In this document: piece after piece, positions 8,857 through 18,385 of the stretch | Position numbering within the stretch: the stretch's first letter is position 1 | Layout: each line of letters starts with the position of its first letter | NCBI RefSeq assembly: GCF_001905735.1 | Contig: NZ_LISW01000004.1 | Location: forward strand, 496,001-560,000 | From: Streptomyces sp. CB01249 | GTDB lineage: Bacteria > Actinomycetota > Actinomycetes > Streptomycetales > Streptomycetaceae | DNA: 64,000 nucleotides | Direction of reading: 5' to 3' | Program-made: the position numbers and the translations under genes | Notes under the pieces: model-generated | What the model saw: only the letters and a program-made list of their open reading frames with translations | What the model was told of the DNA's origin: nothing | The model's database searches: none

Positions 8857-11682
8857 TTGTCCCCGACCAGCGAGACCGCACAGGGCGGCCGCCGACTCGT
8901 CATTGTCGAGTCCCCTGCCAAGGCGAAGACGATCAAGGGCTACCTCGGCCCCGGATACGTTGTCGAGGCGAGCGTCGGGCACATCCGCGACCTCCCGAAC
9001 GGTGCCGCCGAGGTGCCCGACGAGTACACCGGTGAGGTGCGCCGTCTCGGCGTCGACGTCGAGAACGACTTCGAGCCGATCTACGTCGTCAACGCGGACA
9101 AGAAGGCCCAGGTCAGGAAGCTGAAGCAGCTGCTGGCCGAGTCCGACGAACTCTTCCTCGCCACCGATGAGGACCGCGAGGGCGAAGCCATCGCGTGGCA
9201 CCTCCAGGAAGTCCTGCGGCCCAAGGTCCCCGTCCACCGGATGGTCTTCCACGAGATCACCAAGGACGCGATCCGCGCCGCCGTCGCCAACCCGCGCGAG
9301 CTGAACCAGCGCATGGTCGACGCCCAGGAGACCCGCCGCATCCTCGACCGCCTCTACGGCTACGAGGTCTCGCCGGTCCTCTGGAAGAAGGTCATGCCGA
9401 AGCTCTCGGCGGGCCGCGTCCAGTCCGTCGCCACCCGCCTCGTCGTCGAGCGGGAGCGCGAGCGCATCGCCTTCCGCTCCGCCGAGTACTGGGACCTGAC
9501 CGGAACCTTCGCCACCGGGCGGGGCGGCGACGCCTCCGACCCCTCGACCTTCACGGCCCGGCTCAGCGCCGTCGACGGGCGCCGCATCGCCCAGGGCCGC
9601 GACTTCGGCGCGGACGGGCAGCTGAAGTCCGGCTCCGGCCAGACGCTGCACCTGGACGAGGCGAACGCCCGGGCCCTGGCCGCCGCGCTCGCGGACTCCT
9701 CGTTCGCCGTGCGGTCCGTCGAGTCGAAGCCGTACCGCCGCTCCCCGTACGCGCCCTTCCGTACGACGACCCTCCAGCAGGAGGCGAGCCGGAAGCTGGG
9801 CTTCGGGGCGAAGGCCACGATGCAGGTCGCGCAGAAGCTGTACGAGAACGGCTTCATCACCTATATGCGTACCGACTCCACGACTCTCTCGGACACTGCG
9901 GTCTCCGCAGCCCGGGCGCAGGTCACGCAGTTGTACGGGGCGAACTACCTGCCCGAGAAGCCGCGTACGTACGCCGGCAAGGTCAAGAACGCGCAGGAGG
10001 CGCACGAGGCGATCCGCCCCTCCGGCGACCGCTTCCGCACGCCTGCCGAGACCGGCCTCACCGGTGACCAGTTCCGGCTGTACGAGCTGATCTGGAAGCG
10101 GACCGTCGCCTCCCAGATGAAGGACGCGACCGGTAACTCGGTCACCGTCAAGATCGGCGGCCGGGCGAGCGACGGGCGGGACGCCGAGTTCTCCGCGTCC
10201 GGCAAGACGATCACCTTCCACGGCTTCATGAAGGCGTACGTCGAGGGCGCCGACGACCCGAACGCCGAGCTGGACGACCGCGAGCGGCGGCTGCCGCAGG
10301 TCACCGAGGGCGACGCGCTGTCCGCCGAGGAGATCTCGGTCGACGGCCACGCGACGAAGCCGCCCGCCCGGTACACCGAGGCGTCGCTGGTCAAGGAGCT
10401 CGAAGAGCGCGAGATCGGCCGGCCGTCGACGTACGCCTCGATCATCGGGACGATCCTCGACCGCGGCTATGTGTTCAAGAAGGGCACGGCCCTGGTGCCG
10501 TCGTTCCTCTCGTTCGCCGTGGTCAACCTGCTGGAGAAGCACTTCGGCCGGCTCGTGGACTACGACTTCACGGCCCGCATGGAGGACGACCTCGACCGCA
10601 TCGCACGCGGTGAGGCCCAGTCCGTGCCGTGGCTGAAGCGGTTCTACTTCGGTACGCAGGAGGGCGACGACGCGGCCGGTGCGGGGGCGGCCTCCGACGC
10701 GGGCAACGGCGACGGCGACCATCTCGGCGGGCTCAAGGAGCTCGTCACCGACCTCGGGGCGATCGACGCGCGGGAGATCTCGTCCTTCCCCGTCGGCAAC
10801 GACATCAAGCTTCGCGTCGGCCGCTACGGCCCGTACATCGAGCGCGGCGAGAAGGACTCCGAGGGCCACCAGCGCGCGGACGTCCCCGAGGACCTGGCCC
10901 CCGACGAGCTGTCCGTCGAGTACGCGGAGGAGCTGCTGGCGAAGCCGAGCGGCGACTTCGAACTCGGCGCGGACCCGGTCAGCGGGAACCAGATCATCGC
11001 CAAGGACGGCCGCTACGGGCCGTACGTCACCGAGGTGCTGCCCGAGGGCACGCCGAAGACCGGCAAGAACGCGGTGAAGCCGCGGACGGCCTCGCTGTTC
11101 AAGTCGATGTCGATCGACACGGTGACGCTGGCCGACGCGCTCAAGCTGATGTCGCTGCCGCGGGTGGTCGGCGTGGACGCCGAAGGAGTCGAGATCACGG
11201 CGCAGAACGGGCGCTACGGGCCGTACCTGAAGAAGGGCACGGACTCGCGGTCGCTCACGTCGGAAGATCAGATCTTCGACATCACGCTCGAAGAGGCGCT
11301 CGCGATCTACGCGCAGCCGAAGCAGCGGGGGCGGGCCGCGGCCAAGCCGCCGCTGAAGGAGCTGGGCACGGATCCGGTGAGCGGGGCTCCGGTCGTCGTG
11401 AAGGACGGGCGGTTCGGTCCTTACGTCACCGACGGGGAGACGAACGCGACGCTGCGTACCGGGGACAGTGTCGAGGACATCACGCCGGAGCGGGGGTTCG
11501 AGCTGCTGGCGGAGAAGCGGGCCAAGGGGCCGGCGAAGAAGAAGACGACGAAGAAGGCCGCGGCGAAGAAGGCGCCGGCGAAGAAGGCTGCTGCGACGAA
11601 GAAGGTTGCGGCGAAGAAGACGACGGCGAAGAAGACGACGGCGAAGAAGGCTGTCGCCAAGAAGGCTGCGGCGGAGGAGTAG
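8857..11682 (+). CDS. topA: DNA topoisomerase I (type IA)
   Basis: The enzyme relaxes negative supercoils and is essential in Streptomyces. The 941-residue protein starts at a TTG (SPTSETAQGG...) preceded by GGAGAGAAG. The N-terminal TOPRIM domain shows VIVESPAKAKTI and the acidic triad region TDEDREGEAIAW. The catalytic tyrosine lies in GFITYMRTDST. The C-terminal part holds several repeated domains marked by DGRYGPYV or NGRYGPYL, as in actinobacterial TopA, which lacks zinc fingers. It ends in a long lysine/alanine tail (about residues 885-941), the feature thought to give Streptomyces TopA its high processivity. Domains, order and length match the family. Confidence 0.97.
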   Translation: MSPTSETAQGGRRLVIVESPAKAKTIKGYLGPGYVVEASVGHIRDLPNGAAEVPDEYTGEVRRLGVDVENDFEPIYVVNADKKAQVRKLKQLLAESDELFLATDEDREGEAIAWHLQEVLRPKVPVHRMVFHEITKDAIRAAVANPRELNQRMVDAQETRRILDRLYGYEVSPVLWKKVMPKLSAGRVQSVATRLVVERERERIAFRSAEYWDLTGTFATGRGGDASDPSTFTARLSAVDGRRIAQGRDFGADGQLKSGSGQTLHLDEANARALAAALADSSFAVRSVESKPYRRSPYAPFRTTTLQQEASRKLGFGAKATMQVAQKLYENGFITYMRTDSTTLSDTAVSAARAQVTQLYGANYLPEKPRTYAGKVKNAQEAHEAIRPSGDRFRTPAETGLTGDQFRLYELIWKRTVASQMKDATGNSVTVKIGGRASDGRDAEFSASGKTITFHGFMKAYVEGADDPNAELDDRERRLPQVTEGDALSAEEISVDGHATKPPARYTEASLVKELEEREIGRPSTYASIIGTILDRGYVFKKGTALVPSFLSFAVVNLLEKHFGRLVDYDFTARMEDDLDRIARGEAQSVPWLKRFYFGTQEGDDAAGAGAASDAGNGDGDHLGGLKELVTDLGAIDAREISSFPVGNDIKLRVGRYGPYIERGEKDSEGHQRADVPEDLAPDELSVEYAEELLAKPSGDFELGADPVSGNQIIAKDGRYGPYVTEVLPEGTPKTGKNAVKPRTASLFKSMSIDTVTLADALKLMSLPRVVGVDAEGVEITAQNGRYGPYLKKGTDSRSLTSEDQIFDITLEEALAIYAQPKQRGRAAAKPPLKELGTDPVSGAPVVVKDGRFGPYVTDGETNATLRTGDSVEDITPERGFELLAEKRAKGPAKKKTTKKAAAKKAPAKKAAATKKVAAKKTTAKKTTAKKAVAKKAAAEE

Positions 11683-11745
11683 GCGGCTGGGTGGGGTGGG
11701 GCGCCTGCGGCGGGCGCCTTCCCCCACCCGCCCCTTCCCGAAACC

Positions 11746-11859
11746 GGGGCTCCGCCCCGGACCCCGCGCCTCAAACGCCGGCGGGGCTGGATGGTGCGGC
11801 GGGGTGGGTTTCGGGGCTCTGCCCCGGGCCCCGCTCCTCAGACGCCGGAGGGGCTGGAT
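11746..11859. repeat. Two imperfect 47-bp intergenic direct repeats
   Basis: Copies at 11746-11792 and 11813-11859 share the pattern GGGGCTCYGCCCCGGR, then CCTCARACGCCGG, then GGGGCTGGAT. Each contains an internal hairpin (GGGGCT...GCCCC). Similar GC-rich elements are scattered between Streptomyces genes as short interspersed sequences. Here two copies sit in tandem between convergently read-out topA and the tmk fusion gene and may act as transcription terminators. Confidence 0.7.
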
Positions 11860-11906
11860 TGGCGGGCGGGGCACGGGGGATGTGGGTGGGCCGTTAGGCT
11901 GGGCGG

Positions 11907-14900
11907 ATGACGCGAGCCGAGCAGCCTACGGTCGTGAGCCCCACCTCCGACGCACTTGCCGCAGACTCACGCGAGCGCGCCGTGCGAGCCCTGTTGCGTG
12001 TTCCTCCGCTGAAGCGGTTGTGGAGCGCCCAGCTCGTCGGCAGTACCGGCGATGCACTCGCCCTTCTCGTGCTGGTGCTGCTGTCGCTGCAAGCGGCGGT
12101 TCTCGAGGGCTCATTCGGGACCGGATACCGGGGGGCGGCCTTTGCCGTCGCCGCCGTGTTCGGGGCCCGGATCATTTCCACCCTGCTCTTCGGAGCCGTA
12201 CTTCTGGGGCCGTTGACGTCGCTCACGGCGCCCGGCGGCCCGGTCGACCGGCGGTGGCTGATGATCGGCGCCGACGGGTTGCGGCTCCTGCTGCTCGTCG
12301 TGGCGCCCCTGTGGATCGACTGGACGCCCGCCAACGCGCTCACGATGATCCTCGTCACCGTTTTCGTGGCCGGGGTGGCCGAACGGCTCTGGACCGTCGC
12401 CAAGGAGAGCGCGGCGCCCGCGCTGCTGCCCGCCCCGCTGATCGAGGGCGCCGCCGTGCGCCCCCTGCCGGACCACCTCGACGCACTGCGCCGGCTGTCC
12501 CTGCGTACGGACTTCGCGGCCGTTCCGCTCGCCGCGGCCGTTCTGCTGGTCGCCACGGTGATCGGCAGCCTGCTGGGCTCCGGCCTGGACTGGTTCTCCT
12601 TCCACCAGGCGGCCCTCGGTTCGTACGTCGCGGCCGGGCTGTTCTCCGCCTCCATCTCCACCCTGTACTTCCTACAACTGCCCGCTACGCAGACGCCCCG
12701 CCCGCGCTCGCCCCTGGAGGGGTTGCGCCGGCCGTCCGCGGGGAACGGCCCCGACAAGGGCCGCACCGGTTCCATCCCGCTGATCGTCGCCACCTGTGCG
12801 GCGGTCGCCGGAGCCATCGCGGCCGCGGCCGCCGTCGCCGTGCTGCACGCCAGCGACCTCGGCGGCGGGCCCGTCACGCTCGCCCTGCTGGTCCTCGCCC
12901 TCACCGGCGGTACGGGTGTGGGCATCCGTACGGCGGGGAAGGTGCTGCCCACCCTGTCGCGGCGGCGGATGCTCTCGTTCGCCACCGCCGTCACGGGCAT
13001 CGCACTCCTGGCGATGGGCCTCGTCCCGGACACCGCGACCGTCGTCCTGCTCGCCGTACTCGCCGGATACGCGGCGGGCGTCGCCGCGAACACCGGTCAC
13101 GTCCTGGCCGACCAGGAGACCGAGGAGGCCCGCCGGACCCGGATCACCGAGCACCTCCAGGCCGTCGTCCGGATCCTCATCGCGCTCGGCGCGGTCGGCG
13201 GCCCCCTGGTCGCCGCGGCCATCGGCACCCACCGGCTGACCATCGGCGACTTCGTCTTCGCGCACGGCGGCGCCGCGTTCACCCTGATGCTGGTCGGCGC
13301 CCTGCTGCTGCCCGTCGCGGTCATCGTCCTCGCGAAGACGGACGACCGTTCCGGCGTACCGCTGCGGCGCGATCTGCGCGAGGCGCTGCGCGGCGGCGAC
13401 CCGGCCGTCGCGCCCGCCGCGAACGGCTTCTTCATCGCCCTGGAGGGCGGCGACGGAGCCGGGAAGTCCACCCAGGTCGAGGCGCTCGCCGAGTGGATCC
13501 GGGCCAAGGGCCACGAGGTCGTCGTCACCCGTGAGCCGGGCGCGACCCCGATCGGGAAGCGGCTGCGGTCCATCCTGCTCGACGTGTCGTCGGCCGGGCT
13601 CTCCAACCGGGCCGAGGCCCTGCTGTACGCCGCCGACCGCGCCGAGCACGTCGACTCGGTCGTCCGCCCGGCCCTGGAGCGCGGCGCGATCGTCATCTCC
13701 GACCGCTACATCGACTCGTCCGTCGCCTACCAGGGCGCGGGCCGCGATCTGGCCCCCACCGAGATCGCCCGCATCTCGCGCTGGGCGACGAGTGGCCTCG
13801 TACCGCACCTGACCGTCCTCCTGGACGTCGCGCCCGAGACCGCGAGGGAACGGTTCACCGAGGCGCCCGACCGGCTGGAGTCCGAGCCGCCCGAGTTCCA
13901 CGCCCGGGTGCGTTCCGGCTTCCTGACCCTGGCCGCCGCCGACCCGACGCGCTACCTCGTGGTGGACGCCGCGCAGGAACCTGAGGCCATCACCACCGTC
14001 GTACGCCACCGCCTCGACCAGGTCCTGCCGCTCTCCGAGGCCGAGATCAAGGCCCGCGAGGAGGCCCGCAAGGCCGCCGAGGAAGAGGCCCGGCGCCGCG
14101 CCGAGGAAGAGGCCGCCCGCAAGGCCGAGGAGGAGCGCCTGGAGCGCGAGCGGCAGGAACAGCTCGCCAAGCTCCGCGCCGAGGAGGAGGAGCGCAAGCG
14201 CCGCGAGGAGGAGGAAGCCCGCCGCCGCGAGGCCGAGCGCCAGGCGGAAGAGGCCCGGCAGCGCGCCGAGGAAGCCAGGCTCCGCGCTGAGGAGGAGGCT
14301 GCCCGCAAGGCCGAGGAGGAGCGGCAGCGTGCCGAGGAGGCCCGCCGCGTCGCCGAGGCCGAGCGTGTGCGCCGCGAGGCCCAGGAAGCGGCGTACGAAG
14401 CGGAGCAGGCCCGGCTGCGCCGGCAGGCGGAAGAGGAAGCCCGGCTCCGCAAGGAGGCCGAGGCCGCGCGGCTGGAGAAGCAGCGCAAGGCCGAGGAGGC
14501 CCTGCTCCGGGCCGAGGCCGCCCGCCGTCAGGCCGAAGCGGAGGCCCAGGCGAAGGCTCAGGCCGAAGCGGATGCCGCCGAGGAGCGTGCCCGTGAGCGG
14601 GCCGCCCGCGAGGAGGAGGCCCGCGCCCTGGCCGCACGGCAGGAGGCTCGTACCCGGGCCGCCCGGGAGGAGGAATCCCGGCTGCGGCAGGACTCCGGGG
14701 GTTCGTCGGAGGCCAAGGGTTCCGGCAGCGGCGACCGGCCCGCCGGGCCCGACAACGAGTTGACCGTGCCCACGCCGATCGTGGACCCGAACGAGATCAC
14801 GCAGCCCGTTCCCGCGCCCGGGGATCCGGAGTCCGGCTCCGGCCGGGGGCCCTGGCCGTCCGACCAGGACGAGACGACCGTGATCCCGAAGTTCTCGGAC

Positions 14901-15224
14901 GACTCCGAGGAGACGACCGTGCTGCCCGCCGTGCCGGACACCGGGCGCGGTGCCGGCGTACGGGACTCCGACCCGGCCGACCGGGTGCCGCGCGGCATCT
15001 TCCGGGACGAGCGGCAGCCGGAGGGCGACAACGAGCGCACCCGTGAGCTGCCGCAGATCACCGACCCGCACGCGGAGCAGCAGCGGCCCCGGCGCCCCCG
15101 GCCCGACTGGGCGGAGGAGACCCCGCTGGACGACCTGCCCAGCCTGGCCGACGAGCTGCTGGGCGGTTACGACGACGAGGGCCCGGAGTCCTCGGGCGGC
15201 CGGGGACGACGGCCGCGCCGCTGA
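11907..15224 (+). CDS. tmk: Thymidylate kinase fused to an N-terminal MFS-like membrane domain and a long coiled coil
   Basis: This is a 1105-residue fusion. Residues about 20-480 carry roughly ten to twelve hydrophobic segments of an MFS-type transporter. Residues about 505-715 are a complete dTMP kinase: P-loop LEGGDGAGKST, the RE motif VTREPGATPIGKRLR, and the DRYIDSSVAYQG segment. The kinase phosphorylates dTMP to dTDP for DNA synthesis. Residues about 720-930 are a long, uninterrupted Ala/Glu/Arg coiled coil. The C-terminal 170 residues are acidic, with TTVIPKF/TTVLPA-type repeats. The topA-tmk-holB order supports housekeeping DNA metabolism. I recall the same fusion in other Streptomyces (SCO3542). 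Why the kinase is tethered to a membrane domain is unknown. Confidence 0.9.
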   Translation: MTRAEQPTVVSPTSDALAADSRERAVRALLRVPPLKRLWSAQLVGSTGDALALLVLVLLSLQAAVLEGSFGTGYRGAAFAVAAVFGARIISTLLFGAVLLGPLTSLTAPGGPVDRRWLMIGADGLRLLLLVVAPLWIDWTPANALTMILVTVFVAGVAERLWTVAKESAAPALLPAPLIEGAAVRPLPDHLDALRRLSLRTDFAAVPLAAAVLLVATVIGSLLGSGLDWFSFHQAALGSYVAAGLFSASISTLYFLQLPATQTPRPRSPLEGLRRPSAGNGPDKGRTGSIPLIVATCAAVAGAIAAAAAVAVLHASDLGGGPVTLALLVLALTGGTGVGIRTAGKVLPTLSRRRMLSFATAVTGIALLAMGLVPDTATVVLLAVLAGYAAGVAANTGHVLADQETEEARRTRITEHLQAVVRILIALGAVGGPLVAAAIGTHRLTIGDFVFAHGGAAFTLMLVGALLLPVAVIVLAKTDDRSGVPLRRDLREALRGGDPAVAPAANGFFIALEGGDGAGKSTQVEALAEWIRAKGHEVVVTREPGATPIGKRLRSILLDVSSAGLSNRAEALLYAADRAEHVDSVVRPALERGAIVISDRYIDSSVAYQGAGRDLAPTEIARISRWATSGLVPHLTVLLDVAPETARERFTEAPDRLESEPPEFHARVRSGFLTLAAADPTRYLVVDAAQEPEAITTVVRHRLDQVLPLSEAEIKAREEARKAAEEEARRRAEEEAARKAEEERLERERQEQLAKLRAEEEERKRREEEEARRREAERQAEEARQRAEEARLRAEEEAARKAEEERQRAEEARRVAEAERVRREAQEAAYEAEQARLRRQAEEEARLRKEAEAARLEKQRKAEEALLRAEAARRQAEAEAQAKAQAEADAAEERARERAAREEEARALAARQEARTRAAREEESRLRQDSGGSSEAKGSGSGDRPAGPDNELTVPTPIVDPNEITQPVPAPGDPESGSGRGPWPSDQDETTVIPKFSDDSEETTVLPAVPDTGRGAGVRDSDPADRVPRGIFRDERQPEGDNERTRELPQITDPHAEQQRPRRPRPDWAEETPLDDLPSLADELLGGYDDEGPESSGGRGRRPRR

Positions 15225-15244
15225 CCGGGACACCCTTACGGGAC

Positions 15245-15291
15245 GACGCCGATGGCCCCGCACCTTTCCCTGGTGCGGGGCCATCGGCGTC
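15245..15291 (+). terminator. Strong hairpin terminator after the tmk fusion
   Basis: A 20-bp perfect inverted repeat (arms 15245-15264 and 15272-15291) encloses a 7-nt loop, TTTCCCT. It lies 20 bp after the tmk stop and before the delta' gene, so it probably ends tmk transcription. No T-tract follows, as is usual in Streptomyces. Confidence 0.8.
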
Positions 15292-15373
15292 CGAGTTGTC
15301 AGACCCGTCCCTCACAATGGGAGATCGGAGCGACGGGAGCCACGCGTCGAGCGAAGCGGAAAGGCGGTGCCCC

Positions 15374-16579
15374 ATGTCCGTGTGGGACGACCTGGTCGGC
15401 CAGGACCGGGTGCAGGAGCAGCTGGGCGCCGCCGCCCGGGACGCCGATGTGCTGGTCACCGCCGACGCGGCGGGGGAGCCGGTGCCGCCCGGCTCGAAGA
15501 TGACGCACGCCTGGCTGTTCACCGGCCCGCCGGGCTCCGGGCGCTCCACCGCCGCCCGGGCCTTCGCCGCCGCGCTCCAGTGCACGAGCCCCGACCGCGC
15601 CCTGGGCGGGGCGCCGGGCTGCGGCTTCTGCGACGGCTGCCACACCAGCCTCATCGGTACGCACGCGGACGTCGACGTGATCCGCACCGACCTGCTCTCC
15701 ATCGGTGTGAAGGAGACCCGTGAGCTGGTGCGCCGCGCCCAGCTCTCGCCGGCCGTCGGGCGCTGGCAGGTCATCGTCATGGAGGACGCCGACCGCCTCA
15801 CCGAGGGCGCGGGCAACGTTCTGCTGAAGGCGGTCGAGGAGCCCGCCCCGCGCACGGTGTGGCTGCTTTGCGCGCCCTCGCTGGAGGACGTGCTGCCGAC
15901 GATCCGGTCGCGGTGCCGCCACCTCACCCTGCGTACGCCGCCGGTCGATGCCGTCGCGGACGTCCTGGTGCGCCGGGACGGCATCGACCCGGAGCGGGCC
16001 GCCGCCGCGGCCCGTGCGACGCAGGGGCACATCGGCCGGGCGCGCCGCCTAGCCACGGACGAGCGGGCCCGGGCGCGGCGGGCCGCGGTGCTGAAGCTGC
16101 CGCTGCGCGTCGAGGACATCGGGGGCTGCCTGAAGGCGGCTCAGGAGCTGATCGACACCGCGACCGAGGACGCGAAGCAGGCGTCCGAGGAGGTGGACGC
16201 GAAGGAGACCGAGGACATGAAGGCGGCGCTCGGGGCCGCCGCCGGAGGCCGGATGCCGCGCGGCACGGCCGGGGTGATGAAGGAGCTGGAGGACAAGCAG
16301 AAGCGGCGCAAGACCCGCACCCAGCGCGACAGCCTCGACCTGGCGCTCACCGAGCTGACCGGCTTCTACCGCGATGTGCTCGCCCTGCAGTTCGGCTCGC
16401 GGATCGCGATAGCCAACGCCGACGCCGAGGACGCCCTGGACCGCGTCGCCCGCGCGTCCACCCCGGAGCGCACGCTGCGCCGGATCGAGGCGGTGTCGGC
16501 CTGCCGCCGCGCCCTGGACCGCAATGTGGCGCCGCTGCTGGCGGTGGAGGCGATGACGATGGCGCTGCGCGCCGGCTGA
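15374..16579 (+). CDS. holB: DNA polymerase III subunit delta'
   Basis: This 401-residue clamp-loader ATPase-like subunit begins MSVWDDLVGQDRVQEQL, with the P-loop GPPGSGRST near residue 57. In this loop the usual lysine of Walker A is arginine, as is common for delta'. It contains a zinc-binding cysteine cluster (CGFCDGC), the Walker B/sensor region VIVMEDADRL, and sensor 1 plus arginine-finger context TIRSRCRHL. The C-terminal third holds a charged helical insertion (EDAKQASEEVDAKETEDMK). The family role is clamp loading at the replisome. The start ATG is at 15374, with GGCGGTG upstream as a weak RBS. Confidence 0.92.
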   Translation: MSVWDDLVGQDRVQEQLGAAARDADVLVTADAAGEPVPPGSKMTHAWLFTGPPGSGRSTAARAFAAALQCTSPDRALGGAPGCGFCDGCHTSLIGTHADVDVIRTDLLSIGVKETRELVRRAQLSPAVGRWQVIVMEDADRLTEGAGNVLLKAVEEPAPRTVWLLCAPSLEDVLPTIRSRCRHLTLRTPPVDAVADVLVRRDGIDPERAAAAARATQGHIGRARRLATDERARARRAAVLKLPLRVEDIGGCLKAAQELIDTATEDAKQASEEVDAKETEDMKAALGAAAGGRMPRGTAGVMKELEDKQKRRKTRTQRDSLDLALTELTGFYRDVLALQFGSRIAIANADAEDALDRVARASTPERTLRRIEAVSACRRALDRNVAPLLAVEAMTMALRAG

Positions 16580-16661
16580 GACGGCGTGCCCGTACACCTG
16601 CCGAATCACCCGAAAGAGCGCGGAATCGGGTGAACGACCGGGCTGCGGCTACGCTCCGGGC

Positions 16662-18212
16662 ATGGACACCAGGCGCCCGTTCCGCACTCTCGCCCTCGCG
16701 CTCGGCACTGCCGGCCTGCTCGTCTCCGGGTGCAGCGGCGGGGATTCGTCGTCGGGAGCCTCGTCCTCCGCCGACGCGGCGTCCGCGTCGCCCTCGGCGG
16801 TCCCGGCCGCTCTGAAGCCGTACTACGCGCAGCACCTCAGCTGGCGGGACTGCGGAGTCAGCGGCTTCCAGTGCACGACGATGAAGGCGCCGCTGGACTA
16901 CGCGAAGCCGGACGGCGGCGACATCAAGCTGGCTGTCTCGCGCAAGAAGGCCACCGGCCCCGGCAAACGGCTCGGCTCCCTCCTGGTCAACCCGGGCGGC
17001 CCCGGCGGATCGGCCATCGGCTACCTCCAGGGCTACGCCGGGATCGGCTACCCCGCCCAGGTGCGGGCCCGCTACGACATGGTGGCCGTCGACCCGCGCG
17101 GGGTGGCGCGCAGCGAGCCCGTCGAGTGTCTGACCGGGCCGCAGATGGACGCGTACACGCAGGTGGACCAGACCCCGGACGACGACGCCGAGGTCACGAA
17201 GCTGAGTGACGCCTTCCAGAAGTTCGCCTCGGGCTGCGAGAAGCGCTCGGGCGAGGTGCTGCCGCATGTCTCGACCGTGGAGACCGCCCGCGACATGGAC
17301 ATGCTGCGCGCCCTGCTCGGCGACGAGCGGCTGAACTACGTGGGGGCGTCGTACGGGACGTTCCTCGGCGCCACGTACGCCGAGCTGTTCCCCGGCCGCA
17401 CCGGCCGCCTGGTCCTCGACGGGGCGATGGACCCCTCGCTCTCGTCGGTGGAGATGAACCGGGCCCAGACGGCGGGGTTCGAGACGGCGTTCCAGTCGTT
17501 CGCGAAGGACTGCGTGAAGCAGGCGGACTGCCCGCTCGGGAGCACGTCCGCCTCGGATGCGGCGGACCGCCTGAAGAAGCTCTTCGCCGACCTGGACGAG
17601 AACCCGATCCGCACGGGCGAGTCCCGCGAGCTGGGCGAATCGCTCGCCACGACGGGCGTCATCGCCGCGATGTACGACGAGTCGGCCTGGCCCCAGCTCC
17701 GGAGCGCGCTGACCGGTGCCCAGTCGGGTGACGGTGCCGGGCTGCTGGCCCTGGCCGACAGCTACTACGAGCGGGAGCCGAGCGGTAAGTACACCAATCT
17801 GATGTTCGCCAACGCCGCGGTGAACTGCCTCGACCTCCCGCCCGCCTTCACCAGTCCCGAGGCCGTCGAGAAGGCGCTCCCCTCCTTCGAGAAGGCGTCC
17901 CCGGTCTTCGGCAGGGGCTTCGCCTGGGCGGCCCTGAACTGCGGCCACTGGCCCGTCCCCGCCACCGGCACCGCCCACCGCATCGAGGCGAAGGGCGCCG
18001 CCCCCATCGTCGTCGTCGGCACCACCCGCGACCCGGCCACCCCGTACGCCTGGGCCGAGTCCCTGGCGGACCAGCTCGCCTCGGGCACCCTCCTCACCTA
18101 CGAGGGCGACGGCCACACCGCGTACGGACGCGGCAGCGACTGCATCGACACGGCGATCAACACGTACCTCCTGGAGGGCACCCCGCCCACCGCGCACAAG
18201 AAGTGCCGCTGA
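16662..18212 (+). CDS. Secreted alpha/beta-hydrolase, TAP-like peptidase family (lipoprotein)
   Basis: This 516-residue exported hydrolase begins with a lipoprotein signal (lipobox LLVSGC at about residues 19-24) and a serine/alanine linker. The alpha/beta-hydrolase core has the oxyanion motif LLVNPGGPGGSA, the nucleophile elbow GASYGTFLG (Ser in GxSxG) and the C-terminal TAP-like block TRDPATPYAWAESLADQL ending with the GDGHTAYG histidine. These match the tripeptidyl-aminopeptidase family of Streptomyces. The substrate is probably extracellular peptides or esters. It ends 99 bp upstream of the tRNA-Thr gene. Confidence 0.92.
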   Translation: MDTRRPFRTLALALGTAGLLVSGCSGGDSSSGASSSADAASASPSAVPAALKPYYAQHLSWRDCGVSGFQCTTMKAPLDYAKPDGGDIKLAVSRKKATGPGKRLGSLLVNPGGPGGSAIGYLQGYAGIGYPAQVRARYDMVAVDPRGVARSEPVECLTGPQMDAYTQVDQTPDDDAEVTKLSDAFQKFASGCEKRSGEVLPHVSTVETARDMDMLRALLGDERLNYVGASYGTFLGATYAELFPGRTGRLVLDGAMDPSLSSVEMNRAQTAGFETAFQSFAKDCVKQADCPLGSTSASDAADRLKKLFADLDENPIRTGESRELGESLATTGVIAAMYDESAWPQLRSALTGAQSGDGAGLLALADSYYEREPSGKYTNLMFANAAVNCLDLPPAFTSPEAVEKALPSFEKASPVFGRGFAWAALNCGHWPVPATGTAHRIEAKGAAPIVVVGTTRDPATPYAWAESLADQLASGTLLTYEGDGHTAYGRGSDCIDTAINTYLLEGTPPTAHKKCR

Positions 18213-18241
18213 CCTGCGCGAACGGTGCCGGAACAGGCTGG

Positions 18242-18271
18242 TTCGGAGCACCCCTGGAAACTGTGTAGACT
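18242..18271 (+). promoter_or_regulatory. Candidate promoter of tRNA-Thr
   Basis: TTCGGA at 18242-18247 and TAGACT at 18266-18271 are separated by 18 bp. This matches the TTGACN-N17/18-TANNNT form of vegetative sigma (HrdB-type) promoters, and the pair lies 40 bp before the mature tRNA. A 9-bp inverted repeat (18283-18291 and 18298-18306, loop TCATGG) follows in the leader, immediately before the tRNA 5' end. It may help 5' processing. Confidence 0.5.
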
Positions 18272-18311
18272 TGGCGTCGCTGCTGTTCGCATCATGGTGC
18301 GAACAGGGCGC

Positions 18312-18385
18312 GCCGCCTTAGCTCAGTTGGCCAGAGCAACGCACTCGTAATGCGTAGGTCTCGGGTTCGAATCCCGAAGGCGGCT
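18312..18385 (+). tRNA. tRNA-Thr (anticodon CGU)
   Basis: This is a 74-nt cloverleaf. The acceptor stem is GCCGCCT paired with AGGCGGC, the D-arm is GCTCAGTTGGCCAGAGC, and the anticodon arm CGCACTCGTAATGCG has anticodon CGT. The T-arm CTCGGGTTCGAATCCCGAA includes the invariant GTTCGAAT. CCA is not encoded. The gene is intact even though its 3' part is the integration target of the downstream island. Confidence 0.97.

Noticed and set aside
8056..11874. Very long open frame on the minus strand opposite topA
   Set aside because: It is an antisense shadow of a high-GC gene. The plus strand has all topoisomerase motifs, while the minus frame is a low-complexity Arg/Leu/Val series without domains.
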